Assembly (NCBI GenBank): GCA_026182355.1
Contig: JAPFBL010000116.1
Coordinates: forward strand, 1,041,280 to 1,105,279
Reading direction: 5' to 3'
DNA length: 64,000 nt
Source: Hermatobates lingyangjiaoensis
Taxonomy: Eukaryota > Arthropoda > Insecta > Hemiptera > Hermatobatidae
A program made the position numbers and the translations under genes. Positions 9,600 to 22,255 of this stretch are shown in pieces (the first letter of the stretch is position 1; every line of letters starts with the position of its first letter). Under the pieces are notes generated by a model. The model was not told where the DNA came from and searched no databases. It saw only the letters and a program-made list of their open reading frames with translations.

Positions 9600-12500
9600 G
9601 TATTTAACACATTCATAGATAGAGTTTTAAAGAAGGATATAATCCTATTTCGCAGTAAATCTCTTGTTCACTCGACTGGTTTCGGAGTGTATTTAACGAA
9701 TTGAGTATTCTTATCATGTTGACACATCTTTATAGACACTTATCGATATTTTTTCTATTAGTTATTCGACCAACTGTTGCACACTTATAATTCCAGTTCT
9801 TTATGATTCAGATATGTTTTCTTGTCTCTTCGTCTTTTTTTTAACATCAGTGTGTTAGTTTGTAGGTTATGTATGTCATCAGTCTTTAAATTGTAGAAAA
9901 TTTAAGCATTGAGCTAAAGCCAAATAATGCAATTTCATACAATTTAATATTGTAATATACAATAAATTCGATCAAAACAACAACTTCAGTCAAAGTGGGC
10001 AAACAAAAAAGACTTTAAGACAACTATATAAAGAAGACATTCGTTCTTTTAAACCTAATGAAACGAATTCTAATTTTGTCAATTGTGTAGTGACATAACA
10101 CGGAAATGACAGTCTATGAAGTTGATAGACTTACGACTTGAAGGCCTAACACTGACAATAACAGATGCTTTTGAAATATTTAAAAATAAGCACTACCCAA
10201 GGTCATTGTAGACAAACAAACTAAATTACTGGATGATCGCTTATTTTAACGATTAACTTACAATAACATTACGGAAATGAGGAAGAAACAGAGGAGATAC
10301 TAACGATGGTAGCAGAGACAAAAATTATAACTTAAGTAAATACATCTGAAAAATAACTAAAGAAATCTAATTATAATTGTATAGCCTTTTGTCAAATATC
10401 TAATCGAATAATGAAAACTTTATGTGATAACTTGAAGAAAATACTCTGTTTTTAAAAACAGTCGTCAAGATATGAGTCAACTGGGAGGAGATTTACGACT
10501 TAAGACTGTACATTCTTCTTTAATTCTTACTACCAACCTCTTTGGTATAATTACCTGTCTAAGCTCTACTCTTTATTGATAATTCATTAGATGGCATAGC
10601 TAATTTCTTTTATTAGATTTATGGTGTGATTAATAATATAGGTCAGTCAGCATTACAAATCTAACTTATTTGTTATGTGAACTTTCTTCTTGTTCATATT
10701 TCGAATTATGACTTTATCATCAGCTATTAATATTTCTAAATCATAGGAATTACTTTTTAATTAAGTAACCTGTTACCATTCCTTACTGAATCCGAGCCTT
10801 TAACAGTGACTTACAGTTCAGATGATTTTCAATTATTATAACAAACGAGCCAATCAATCTTATGTATTAGACATAGGAAACAGCTTAATCACCAACGTTA
10901 ATTATTGATTATTTTTTTTATTATAGGTGTACATATAGAGAAGTTGAGTGAAAACCACTCCAGATTATTTTCTTAAACACCAATATAATTTGATCTTTTA
11001 CATTTGCTACTGATTGGTAGTGGTCATTGTCTAAATGATATCAAAAGTTTATAATTTTTTCTTATGACCTGCAAAATCATGTCATAAATTAAATGTTATT
11101 AAAAAAAACAGTCAATGATGAAAAGAGGCCCATAGTTGATATTCCCAACAGGAATTATATTTTATCTTCATTTTGGGGAAAAATACGTAAAACGGGATAA
11201 TAATCAATATATTTATGTAATATTGATACTAGACATATGAGTCTGTAAATTTATATAATGAATTATAAGATTTTTTGTTTTGCCTTCATATGGTTTTCAA
11301 AAATAGCATATTCTCTAGTTGTTCAGTCGAGTACTATATGGTATTTATTCATTTTACGAATTATGAAAAAAGTCTTGGATCGAAAATTAACCGTCTCATC
11401 ATTTTCACTTCATGTCTGAAGATGCACTCTATAAATAAAAGCTGTTTTATCTAAAGAAGTTTTCAACAATTTCAAACTTCTCCTGAGTATTAGGGACCCC
11501 CTCCCCCCGAACAATATATATACTAAAACTACATATATGAATCAAGCTACTTGAAAATATATGTATTATTTATGTGTATTATGCCGATGCAATTCGTAAC
11601 GATCAGATACGGACTTTTTTTTTCATAAAACATCGTCTTCTTTACTTGATTAAAAAGTATCTAAGTCTGTGTATGTTATATACAATAAAAAAAAACAACA
11701 TTCTTATATAATATGTTACATACAAAATATATATATTTTTTATGTAATACATAATATATATAAACAAAACATACATACTATATTACATTAAAGTAATAAT
11801 TAATAACTTTAAGTTAATCAGTAGCAATTGTAATATACTCTTCTTTTTAAATTTATGAACTTAACCGTATACTCATAATAGATTACAATTAGAGCGCATT
11901 ACATTTGGTAATATTTGATTATTTAACTACAACCATTTTTTAAAAAAAATTGTCAAATTATTTTATCGTTATTTTTCGTTTACCAGTTTTCGTTCATAAT
12001 ATACTAAAATAACTGAATATTCTTAGCTTAAATTTGGGAATTCGAATGTATTTTAATATGTTTAAATTGATAATAATGTTACTGATATCTGAATTCTATG
12101 ACTACATGAGATGACACGTGTCTTGTCCTGCACAAAGCATCCTCAAAGGGCTGAAGGGACTGCAAAGGTTTAGTATCTGATGACCTCATTATTACTGACC
12201 CACTTATAAACCTTCTACATCACAGGTAGGAAATACTTTACTGTCAAGGCCACATTCAGAAACTCACTATTTCAAATAACGTCAAATTGTAATAATTAAA
12301 ATAATAGATTTAATTATAGTACAATTCAATGGAGATTAGTTCTGGTCTATTTTTTTAAAAAAATAATTATTTTAATTATACTACATCGTACGAACAACAA
12401 ACCTCAGTACTAAAAACATCTTATTTGCTTATTTAATCATATTTTTCATTAATTTTTTTATATTATTCATAATTACTAATTTCACGGTTTAAATAATATT

Positions 12501-12785
12501 TACAACATTGATAAAAACGAACTTGTCAATTTTAACACCGACTGTATCAATTTGTTTAAAGTATCACTGTAGGGGTTGATTCATTCCCTTCAACTTGGTC
12601 ATAGATTTATTTAGTGAAGCAGTTTGAAGAGAATATACCAATTAACCAAAGTAGTATCTCTATTGCATATATCATCATGAGGTTCTTTTCTTACCCCACT
12701 ATTCAGAACTTTTAAGATTTTTTTGAGAGATCAGGTCTCGATTAAAACACTTCTTATGTCTTCTTCTACTAGTGATAATTATATA
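9600..12785. other. AT-rich stretch, no gene recognised
   Basis: Largely unique AT-rich sequence. About 10935-10965 carries GAGTGAAAACCACTCCAGAT, similar to the 3' end of the four-copy repeat, and may be a 3' scrap of it. Around 11400-11460 a CTGAAGATG segment may be a degraded PLE tail. No coding signal was seen. Confidence 0.5.
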
Positions 12786-12885
12786 AAAATGCTTAGCCCT
12801 GGGGAGGACATAAATATATTTCGAAACGTTCGGCAAAAGAAGTGTTTTTGTTTTAATTTAGAATATATATGATTTTAACACTGTA
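12786..12885 (+). mobile_element. PLE-type 3' tail fragment
   Basis: It contains CCTGGGGAGGACAT, then TTTCGAAACGTTCGGC, and ends in TTTAGAATATATATGATTTT. That last segment also occurs in the left arm of the foldback at about 15880-15900, so both derive from the same tail family. Confidence 0.55.
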
Positions 12886-15050
12886 ATTAGGTCCAGACCT
12901 AAACCTTACAAAAATGTAAATCTATTGAATATATATTTTTCTTTTACTGTTGAAGTAAAAGGTGATATAGATTTTTTTTTGTTTAGTGTGTGTTTGTTTT
13001 GTAGCGTGTTTTCTTTCAACACCCAAATGCAATAGTTTTTAGTTTGGTTTCATAGATAAAACCTTTTAAGGATAAAAGGTATGATTAAATTTTTATTTAA
13101 CTTATTTGAGGACAATAGAAGTTCTAAATTTTACCTTGGTCCAGTCTATTAGAGTAAAGAATTGAAACAAGTACCTGAGTATATGCAGGTTCGCTACCCA
13201 GTTCTTCACGTCCTTTCCGAAGTGTGATATTTCCATGCTCCACATTACAAATCTAATGTAATGAAGGTTTTGCTAAACATTTTATGTTTAGTTTATCACT
13301 AGTACCCTTTTATTGATTATACCTTCAACGAATTAAAAATTATACACCTGGACTTTTCAAAAAATAATTAATTTTTTATAAATGTATGGTTGGTTCATTA
13401 GTTGTAACACATCGGAAATACCTTATAACTTTCAAAAAAGAGTAAAAAATGTAAATAAACTTAATCATTCATATGACGTCGTTATGCATCATACATATAT
13501 AATATATAAATAAAGTATACCTTCGAAGAGCTTGGCCCATGTGTTTCATAAGATATGTTGTTAAAAACTGATTTATTCGTTGTTTACAAGTAAAAAGTGT
13601 TCCTGATTTCTCACATGGAGTGGTTGTAGAAAGTAAATCTAAGATACTTCGAAACTTCCTATTTATAAAAGAAAAAAAGAAACAGAACTTTTCCTTCTCA
13701 TGAGCTTAATCAAGTCGGATTAAATTTAATATTTATCATCTATATTTCAGTGCCTTTTGTTTATTATCCCTATCAACATAATACAAACTTTTAAAAAGTT
13801 AATTTATCTCTATTTCAGAACAGCTTCCTAAGTTCTTAACTTTGGAGGACAATTTCTACACTGTTTGCACCTAATATATTTAAAATTTCATGAAAATTGC
13901 ATTCAACTTAAAATTAAGTATTACAACTTTTTTGTTGTTTATATAATAAAAAGATCTTAACGCACAGAGTTTTATGACTTTGTAAAATACTAGTTCTCAT
14001 TTTCAGATGAAATACAACTAAAAATGTTTGCCTCTAGACTAACATGAACTTAAATGTGCAATTTGGCTAGCAGTTCTTTTTGGCGAGATTATATTTTTTT
14101 TCAGTTTTTGCTATGTTAAACACACACACGCACACACACACACACACACACACACGCATACATACATACTAAACTTATATTATTGTACTCCACGAAGATT
14201 AAAACGTGTATTTCAATTAAAAGCTTGATTTCCAAATCTCTACTCTTTTACAGTTCTTACAACTACATACTCTATATTTCATAGTAATGGTAAATAAAAA
14301 AAAAATTGTAAGGACTTTCAATATTTAGTTATTGTGTTAGTTCAAATTTTGCTTGACCCCGAGTTTTGACATTTTTCTATTATCATTAAGAAAGAAAGAG
14401 AAAAAAGAGATCTATTAAAATATCCGAATAAAAGTAATTATATAATATAGCTATTGTTTTATTAATTCTAATATTAATTGTGACTACGGTACTAATATAA
14501 TAAGATATTAAAATTAACCAAAAATGCATACATGTATCTATATGAAACCTCTGTCGTATGAAACCATTATTTTATATTACCTACTATATTAGAGAAAACT
14601 ACGTCTTATTTGTTGGGGCTTGAATGATGCCTAACTTTTAAATTAAGTCTTAAATAACGAAGATTTATTATTTTGGCAGATGATCCATCTGACGGTAACG
14701 TATGATGGAAATTAATAACTACAAAGATGATTAAGTATGACATATTTGCAGTTTACTTTATCAAATTAATAATAATAGTTTGTTTATTAAATTGTGTTCT
14801 AGAATTTTGTTAAAAGGTATTAAATTGAAAAATGTGAAACAAACATTTAGTTACAATAATGCATGCTCTCATCCTATCTGGTTTCTGTTCTGTAGAGATT
14901 CTGTATTAACAAGAAACAGGTCAATATATAAACATCTTGTTTACTAGTAAGCAGGACCTCCTAATGATCAGTGGGTTCTGTCTGAGAATATTTTTCTTTC
15001 GGGTTTATTTTTTTCGTATTCTTAAGTACAAATGACTTAATTCTCAAGTA
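12886..15050. other. AT-rich stretch with a short (CA)n, no gene
   Basis: A CACA-rich microsatellite lies at 14120-14160. The rest is AT-rich with no coding signal or recognised repeat. Confidence 0.5.
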
Positions 15051-15490
15051 CAAATGCCATCTAACCATGCAAAGCAAGGTTCAAGCCAAATTACTAGTAG
15101 TCGTGGTGGCCTTTTACCACTGCACGTTGTGAACGTTAAGTTAACTTTAACTTTGTCTCTATATATTGAAAAACAATTTCGATGGATAGTTATAAAGCAT
15201 TGAGTATAACTACACACTACATGTCTTCTAGTATTCCATGGGATATGCAGCATTCAACAGCCAAGAGACCCTTTCTCTTAATTTCACTGTGCACCCAACA
15301 TGCAGCCCACACTCTGCCTTCAAGGAACACAGATAAGTGAATCGTGGGAGGTAACACTGATAAGTGTCGGGGAGATTGTATATTCCTTGATTGTGAGGCC
15401 TAAACGAACAACCATGTGGCCTCCTGTCACTGAAGCATCCAATGTCCTAACACCCATGTCGTGGGTGTAGGTATAGAAAATACCTACTTA
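15051..15490. other. GC-richer unclassified island
   Basis: This ~440 bp stretch is clearly richer in GC than its surroundings and contains CACCCATGTCGTGGGTG, a hairpin-forming segment at about 15451-15467. A 69-codon minus frame (15253-15044) is open but matches nothing I recognise. A transposon fragment is the likeliest reading. No second copy was seen in the window. Confidence 0.35.
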
Positions 15491-15639
15491 TCTAGATAAC
15501 ATCAACACCTCTCATCTAATAGTAAAACACCTGATTTAGGTGTTCAAATAAATATTTTTATCCGTATATTAAAAAAGTAATTTATATACTCGTAGCGTGG
15601 ACTGTATTAATATACAAAAAGGAAGTAATAATATACATG

Positions 15640-16895
15640 TACTCACTATAAATTATTTTCATAGATTTACAAAAGAGAGGAAAAAATAAGAAATTATCAT
15701 ACTGGGAAGACTCAAGAGTGCTTGTTTACATGTCAGTCGGATCATACCTCCTCAAATGCCGTTAATTGTTCGAAATTTTAAAAAAGATTCTTTTTCGATT
15801 AAATTAAACAAATTTATTTTTTTTACATTTTTGTTTGTTTGTGAGTTATATAGTTCCCTCTTACCCTTTCCGTTTGCTTTAGAATATATATGATTTTAAC
15901 ATTGATTTCAAAAATGGAAACTCGTTCTACTAAAAGAAGTTTGTTTTTTTTTAAATAATAAGATCACAGTATAACGAAACAATTACTATGATTACCATTT
16001 TGAATCACAGTTTATCAACTGGGGAAGATTAGAAGACATAATGAAAAGGAGGAAACGTTTCAAAATCATTATTTAAATTATTAAATTATAAAATTAATTA
16101 TTAAATTATAATTAAACGGTTATTTAATAAATTATTTTATCCAACACCTTCCTTTGTTTCATCACGTTAATCAATATTTTTATTAATTACTTTTTTAGTT
16201 CCACTTTCTACTAATCTTTCAAAGAAGACCGTGTTTTGTTCTGCTTATACACTGATATCCTTGAATTGCTCCCTCTCTTGTCAGAACTGTTCAGTTGAAA
16301 CGTTTCCTCTTGTTCATTATGTATCTTAATCTCCCCTTGTCGATGAACTGCGATTCAAAATATTACTTATAGTAAAGGTTTCTTTATATTGAGTTTTTAT
16401 TATTTTTTAAAAAAACATAAACTTCTTTTTTGGAGTGGCAGTTTTAATTTTTGAAATCAATATTAAAACCCAGAAGATGTCTAAAGAGGATATAGCCAAG
16501 AGACCTATCACTATGAAGTGTTCTAATTGATTTTTTTTTCAACTTAGACCCACGCCATGAAGAGCAGTCGCTGGATTGCTTCTTCCCTCCTCTGTTCCCT
16601 CCTGTGTTATCAGTGGCAATGTAATACTTACATTGATGTGACTTTAAGCAAATAGAATTAAAAAAATATTAAAACCTCATATATTTGAACTCAAACGGAA
16701 ACGGTCAGAGAGAACTAAATAACTCATAAGCGGAAAATGTTTAGATAAATACTACAAAGAATCTTTTTCTACATTTCGATGAATTAACAGCATTAGAAGC
16801 GTAGGAGTGATCTGACTGACATGTAAACAATTACTCTTCACTTCACAGTATGATCATTTCTTATTTGTTCCTCTCTTTTGTAAACCTATGAAAAA
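15640..16895. mobile_element. Large imperfect foldback element of PLE-like tails
   Basis: The left arm (about 15650-16080) matches the reverse complement of the right arm (about 16290-16895). Shared blocks are TTTACAAAAGAGAGGA, TTGTTTACATGTCAGTC, TTGATTTCAAAAAT, and the pair ACATAATGA plus GGAAACGTTTCAA. The spacer is about 200 bp and centres near 16180. The right arm is longer because of an insertion at 16471-16664. The arms contain the GAAACGTTTC box typical of PLE tails, so this is probably two tails joined head to head, or a true foldback transposon. Confidence 0.75.
16471..16664. mobile_element. 194 bp insertion with 12 bp target duplication
   Basis: The 12 bp word AATATTAAAACC occurs at 16459-16470 and again at 16665-16676, flanking a 194 bp segment absent from the left arm, which reads straight through at the equivalent site. 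The insert ends in an A-rich run (AATTAAAAA) on plus, as expected of a short retroposon. It is GC-richer in the middle (about 16550-16625). No tRNA-like head was recognised. Confidence 0.65.
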
Positions 16896-16899
16896 TATG

Positions 16900-16965
16900 A
16901 AACATTTTAAGAAAGATCGAAACGTCGGCAATAAAAGTGTACATTTAATTTGGAGACACTGACCA
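16900..16965 (+). mobile_element. PLE-type tail scrap
   Basis: AAGATCGAAACGTCGGCAAT at the right edge of the foldback matches the CGAAACGTTCGGC box at 12820-12835. It continues the tail that forms the right arm. Confidence 0.45.
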
Positions 16966-17929
16966 CATTCTGATACTCTATTGTCTTAATATTGATATAT
17001 TAACGATCGAAAAATCTTTTGTTTTTGTATATATTTTTTGTAAAATGTATTTTGTTGAAAACATAACCTACTTTTACGTAATTGATATTTGTTGAAGAAT
17101 CATGTTGTTTGTTGATCATAATCGGTGTATATAGGTAAAAAAAGCTTTTCCCTTTTCTCTTTTCCAGTTCAAGCTGATTATTACAGAGGAATTAGAAAAT
17201 ACCATGACAAACTAGAAGTAGGCTCTAGAAGTTAATTAAATATCCAATGATCATAATGCTTTATTGTTATTAAAATATGCAATATTTAAGGGGATTGCTC
17301 TGAAAAACTCTTGATTGAAGTTTGCTCTAAACCTTCTCATGGAGTCATTTGACCGCAGTGATATTCTGAAAGCTAAAGAGTGTCGGCAGGAAGCCCTTCA
17401 TGTGTCGCAATTGACACACCAGCCACAGCATTTCTCCCTTCTATAGGGCCTTTTTTATAGAGCATACTGCTCGTTACTACAGACCACTTTCATGATTTTT
17501 CCGTTATTTTTTTTCTAAATGATTTTTCTATAGTCCACCAAATGATTTTATCAATACTTAGTGTTCATAAATAGTAATAAGTAAATGATAAATATTAGGT
17601 GAACAAAACAGTTTTATTCTAAACCACACCTAAAAGTACGAAAACAGTTTTAGCGTGTTCCCTGCACAACTTAATAATAGATAGACGTGAGTAAACTGCT
17701 ATTATAGTTTTTCTTACCCATCTGGAGTAAAGTGGGACATGTGAAACTGACAGCCAGTGAAGAGAACTCTGAACTTTACTTTCCGTACTGTACAACTGCA
17801 GCACAGCTATGCTTTTTATCCTACGTCAAAGTTATGTTTGCAGACAAAAAAATGGAAATAGAAGCAAAAAGCTTAGCTTATCTGTTTAATTCAACATTCA
17901 AACCACAGTAAGAAATTCAAACATGTGGC
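16966..17929. other. No gene recognised
   Basis: AT-rich with a GC-richer patch at 17330-17460. A minus frame at 17804-17619 is open for 61 codons without recognisable motifs. Confidence 0.45.
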
Positions 17930-18120
17930 TAAATCCGAAATAAATGATCTACGTCAGAGTTTCAGTCATACTGGAGTCTGAGTCATACTGAAACAAATGA
18001 TATGAGACATCTGGTGTGGTATTAAGAAGGGAGAAAGGCAAGAGTATACAATCGTATGGTTTAAACTTTAATCTAAAGTACATAAAATAAATCATAGATA
18101 CTTATATTTTTTCATAATTT
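17930..18120 (-). mobile_element. PLE family A tail fragment
   Basis: ACATCTGGTGTGGTATTAAG and GGCAAGAG match the segment at 35625-35680, which lies between PLE coding sequence and its tail hairpin. Only the upstream part of the tail is kept. Confidence 0.5.
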
Positions 18121-18240
18121 TGGAATGCCACCGTTCCCCCAAAGGGGGAACATTCCCATCATTCCTTCATTCCCTTCCCATCATTCACACCATGAGGAAT
18201 GAAGTTCCCCGTTCATTCTAAGTGTAAACAGCCTTTTCAT
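18121..18240. repeat. Short CATTCC-rich block with hairpin
   Basis: About 115 bp is built from CATTCC/TCATTC words and contains a perfect stem, GTTCCCCC-AAA-GGGGGAAC, at about 18134-18152. It looks like a degenerate short tandem array. Confidence 0.5.
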
Positions 18241-19127
18241 AATTTTAAGAAAATAAAGGGAAAGTCTACACATCAAAAGGTTTTCTTAAGATGCAGTGCT
18301 AAATCAGCTGATGAGAAAGTCATAATAACCAACTACAGTAATTATCAGTTTCATGTGGAAGACGTATCCTGCTGAAATATCTGCAAGCTAAGCAGGAAGT
18401 ATCAATGCACCTTGCTGATTGGCAAGTTAAGGTTCCATTCATGTCCTTGTCAATATTTTGACTCATGTTTAGACAATTCTCTCCAAGAAGCTTCGAATTA
18501 TTCCGGGCAACGGCGTGTAGATCAGCCAGTATGTAATGAAATACATAACCAATTCAAATAATGTAAAGTGTACAGTGAAAATATATAATATAATGTTATA
18601 TTTATTTGTAATATTTGAAGTTAATTTTTTATGATTCTCTTTAATTTTTTTTAGACATTTATTCTCAAAATAGTAAAAATGTGTTAAAACAAATAATTTA
18701 TGTGACTTAATATTACTATTACACTAATTATTATAGTAGCTATAATTATATTATAGTGGCTATAATTATATTATAGTGGCCAATAATTAAAAACTAATTA
18801 CTATTATACTAATAAATCCAGTGTTTTCTATTTTATTTCATCTACACAAGCAAATAAAATAAAAAGTATTAATAGTTTCTATAGCATTTTCATTAAATTA
18901 ATCTTATCATATGTTGTAAACTCTCAGAAAATAGCTTAGAGAAATTGCAACTCAATTATTTACGTTTATCCTATTGCTTCTAATTGAGAGCCCATTAAAT
19001 GACATCACTAATCTCTTCCTTCGTTTTAATAATATATTGTACAGAGCTTTACAAATTTTATTCGTTTGTTATTATTGTTACTTGCTTGTTCAGAGAAAGG
19101 ACTTAAGACGTAATGTGGAAGATTTAA
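18241..19127. other. AT-rich stretch, no gene recognised
   Basis: A short tandem TATAATTATATTATAGTGGC duplication lies at about 18735-18782. Nothing else is recognisable. Confidence 0.5.
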
Positions 19128-19346
19128 CAGAACCTTGCCCCCTTAATTAACATTAAACTGCGACTTACAACCAAAGGAGGATGTAGATTTCGCTTTGGAG
19201 TGGCAGAGACTCAAGAACACATATTGTGTCACGCAATCATCTACAAAAAGTTTATTATGAATAGGACAACTAATTTCACACCCCTGAAAAAACTTGATAT
19301 GTGTTCAATGTATATTACAGAGTTTATTAAGCAGCTTGGAGCTTAG
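19128..19346 (+). pseudogene. LINE ORF2 C-terminus (non-LTR retrotransposon)
   Basis: The frame is open from just after a stop at 19125-19127 to TAG at 19344-19346. It reads INIKLRLTTKGGCRF, then VAETQEHILCHA, and ends YITEFIKQLGA. The CRF...G.AE.T.EHIL.C pattern is the cysteine/histidine knuckle of non-LTR ORF2 C-termini; here the second cysteine is replaced (CRFRF). The closing EFIKQLG matches the usual short helix just before the stop. Reverse transcriptase sequence upstream is missing, so this is a 5'-truncated, mutated copy. Confidence 0.6.
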
Positions 19347-19757
19347 GTTTTTTAGCCAGAGAAAAGAGTAAGCACAGTAAATATGCCTGGCTGCGGCTTA
19401 ATTGACTAATTTTATGATTGTCAGTATAATTGCAAAAGCATAAACTTGAAATTGTGGGCAATGTTATCTTTTCAGTTTTATTAGTGGATCAGTGTCATTA
19501 AAAAGCAACACATGCTCCAAGTGTGTATAAACCGCAAGTCGCTTGGTACGTTGGCTCTTGCCATTTATTCAATGTTATTACCCATTTACCAATTGTTCTA
19601 AACAGTAATGATAATTATATGTGCATCATATAACTATATATGATATTTTAAATCATAATTGATAAAATGTAGTAGCCAAATTAAAATAAAGCAAGTAATT
19701 AGATCGATTGTTCATTATATTTTATGATGGATTATAATTGTAACGTTGGTTTAGACG

Positions 19758-19761
19758 TTGA

Positions 19762-19806
<45 letters not shown>

Positions 19807-20084
19807 ATACGAGTATAGTGGTATGTATATGTATATATAGTGGTATGGCCTCTACACAGCTCAACTTACGTATGAATGGTCACAGGGCTTCCGTTGGTCA
19901 ACGCAAAAACCTTCCTATTGCTATCTACTATAATTCCCATGGTAATTTTAATCACTGCTTCCGGGTCCAAGTCCTAAATCATATCCCTGTTCCGTCTTCC
20001 CGGGTCACTTTAAGAGCTTCAGAGGAGGCAATTATCTGTCTTCTCAAAGCTCGCTCTCCTCCTGGCCTCAACTTGTACCCTTAA
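19758..20084 (+). pseudogene. PLE GIY-YIG endonuclease, C-terminal part
   Basis: This is the end of a Penelope-like element ORF. After a (TA)n-derived run, the frame reads CIYSGMASTQLNLRMNGHRA, which is the YIG half-motif (I/V to S) followed by the conserved R...H helix. It continues NLPIAIYYNSHG, then SEEAIICLLKARSPPGLN before TAA, matching the E...LI..L....P.GLN end of these nucleases. The GIY half and the reverse transcriptase are absent, with (TA)n in their place. Codon use and GC are higher than the surroundings. A PLE-type tail follows directly. Confidence 0.7.
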
Positions 20085-20399
20085 TTTAATTAATTATTTT
20101 TTTTTATGTTCAATTTTTTTTATGTTTTTTTTAATAGTTTATTGCTTTATTTACTATTCTTCTCCTTCTGTTATTTTTATTTGCTTTTATTTGTTCTTTT
20201 TAGTTATTTTTCTCTCTGTAGTTAGTAGCTTACCTAGGGCGGCCGGCAGAGTGCGTGCGTGTTCGTCGCATTCGGCCTACCACTCAGTTAGCTTCAGCTA
20301 CTCAAAGGGACTACTTCTGCCCGATGACGACGACTGTCGAAATATCGTTGTGAGTCTTTTGTGTGTGTCTTTATTTGTTTTTCTCTTTCCTGTGTGAAC

Positions 20400-20402
<3 letters not shown>
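20085..20402 (+). mobile_element. PLE 3' tail, family D, attached to its ORF
   Basis: It follows the endonuclease stop. After a T-rich leader there is a GC-rich part (20235-20335), the hairpin CGATGACGACGACTGTCGAA, then ATATCGTTGTGAGTC and TGTGTGTCTTTATTTG, ending at (TA)n. This copy anchors the other family B/D tails in the window to PLEs. Confidence 0.65.

Positions 20403-20456
<54 letters not shown>
20403..20456. repeat. (TA)n microsatellite
   Basis: About 50 bp of TA between a plus-strand PLE tail and a minus-strand family A tail. Confidence 0.95.
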
Positions 20457-20458
<2 letters not shown>

Positions 20459-20590
20459 CTACAATCAACGTCCATACCATAATAAGAAATGAGAAAAAAG
20501 GCTAAGATCTTTCATGTGTCTTATTGTTGTTTGGACGTTAATTGTTGTGTCACGTGTTCATTGTGAAATCTTGTTATGCATGTGGGTGTG
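20457..20590. mobile_element. Family A tail, head-to-head pair
   Basis: The left part (20457-20512) is the minus-strand version (ATAATAAGAAATGAGAAAAA, AAGATCTTTCA). The right part (20513-20580) is plus (TTGTTTGGACGTTAATTG, TGTGAAATCTTGTTAT). The hairpin region between them is lost. Confidence 0.6.
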
Positions 20591-22033
20591 CGTGTGTCTA
20601 TGTGTGTGCGCCTAGAAGTGTCACAATAAACGCAAATGACTCTATAGCTGAGAAAGTCGCACTTAAATGTGTTACAAGACATGAAAAAAAAGTGTTGTGC
20701 ACATTCTAGTAGGCGTTGACGTTGCTACAGTGGCCTAGAAAGAGGGGTGGCAGGACGTACCAAAGGGCGGCATTTTGAGGGGGTAAAAGTAGAAAAAATT
20801 AAAATGAAAAGCTAGCAGTAAATTTGAAATTTTGTACCAAAATGAGTTTTTAAAGTGGTAATTCATTTTATGGTTTATTTGTGTAATACTGTTTTTAATA
20901 CTGTTTTTCAACTGTATTATTTGCAAATTAAAAATAAATTTATTTTAAATTTTTCGAAACTAGTTTTTCAATGAGGTAGAAAATTTATTATATTTATTTG
21001 CTTACCAAGTTAGCTTAATGTAACCATCTTTTATGATTTGAATTATACGTTTTTGTTTCGAATAACTTCGTTTTTCTTTGCCGGATGCCGGTTATATATG
21101 TATAGGAGTATTGTAATAAGTTGTTAGTCTGGAACCAATAAAAGCAGCCTAAAATTAGATCCTTGACTGTAATTCCATGAAAATAAATATTTTGAAGATG
21201 TTCTGGAGTTAGGATATTAATAAGGGATTATTAATGACCAATTGGAGATTAGGTGATCAGATCTCGTGATCAGAGGGGAATCAGATCAGGGAGGTGAATT
21301 CAGAGGGGAAGGAGGCGGCAATTTTTCTGGTAGCCTTATGAACCAAATGCCCAACCGTTTTTAGCACTCCAGGGCAGATGTTAATAAAGTTATCAAAATT
21401 ATTTTTTATGAGACAAGATTTAATAACATTACGTTTGATTGTGGACTTTTCATGAACTAGTACTTTGGTTTGTTCCAAGTTTATAGCATTTTTAAGTTTA
21501 CCGAATAAAGTACTCGATCTTCCTCTTCTTTTAATAATATATGTATGCTGCTAAATATGTGTTTTCAGCCCTTACCGATTTCTTAATACTTAAGAAATCA
21601 CGCAAGTCAAGATCAGTAATCATGCGAACCAACATTTCTTTGTTAACAAAAACAACTGTTCCTGTTAGAAGCATTTGAGTTTTAGATTAAATGTGACTCT
21701 GACGAGGACTAGTTATTTTGGTTGTAAGATTATAATTTTGTTTTTGAATTGATTTTTGAACGTTGATTTTTATTTCACATAGAAATCTCTATACACATAT
21801 ATACAGCAAAAGAGAGAATCAAGGAAAGAAAGTGAAAGTGCTAGAGAGGGACACCGAGTTAAAGGAAAGACAACAATACTTGTCATGACATGGCGAATAT
21901 TGCAGCTTGGTTGAATTTCTAAGATGCTTCAAATCTGCACAATAGATGAACTGGATGTAAAAAAATAAAAAATAAAAACATTGCTTCCTCACGAATAGGG
22001 CATTAAAACTGGCTGCTCTCTCTCCACTGGGTC
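20591..22033. other. No gene recognised
   Basis: A short GT-rich run at about 20580-20612, then AT-rich DNA. Small minus frames at 20926-20735 and 21478-21281 show no motif. Confidence 0.5.
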
Positions 22034-22255
22034 ATGTCCCACGAGCTTCCTGTTTTCTACTATAAAAATGGCAATATATACATTCCAGACGGCTGGCAGT
22101 GCACATACTCGTATGCCCAGCTATCTAGATCACTTAGACCCATTCTTTATTATGCTCACTACACGATCATCGAGTTTATGAAGCGTGTTTACAACTCGTC
22201 TAGACAAAAACGAGTCTCTTTCATAAACGGTTATGTATTTTCAAAAAAAATATAA
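22034..22255 (+). CDS. Small ORF of unknown nature
   Basis: ATG to TAA, 73 codons, GC-richer than its surroundings with varied codons (SHELPVFYYKNGNIY, then PDGWQCTYSYAQLSRS). The last third overlaps a DNA hairpin: GTTTATGAA with TTCATAAAC, and inner ACTCGT with ACGAGT, about 22176-22230. No family was recognised. A transposon scrap or chance ORF is at least as likely as a gene. Confidence 0.2.
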   Translation: MSHELPVFYYKNGNIYIPDGWQCTYSYAQLSRSLRPILYYAHYTIIEFMKRVYNSSRQKRVSFINGYVFSKKI

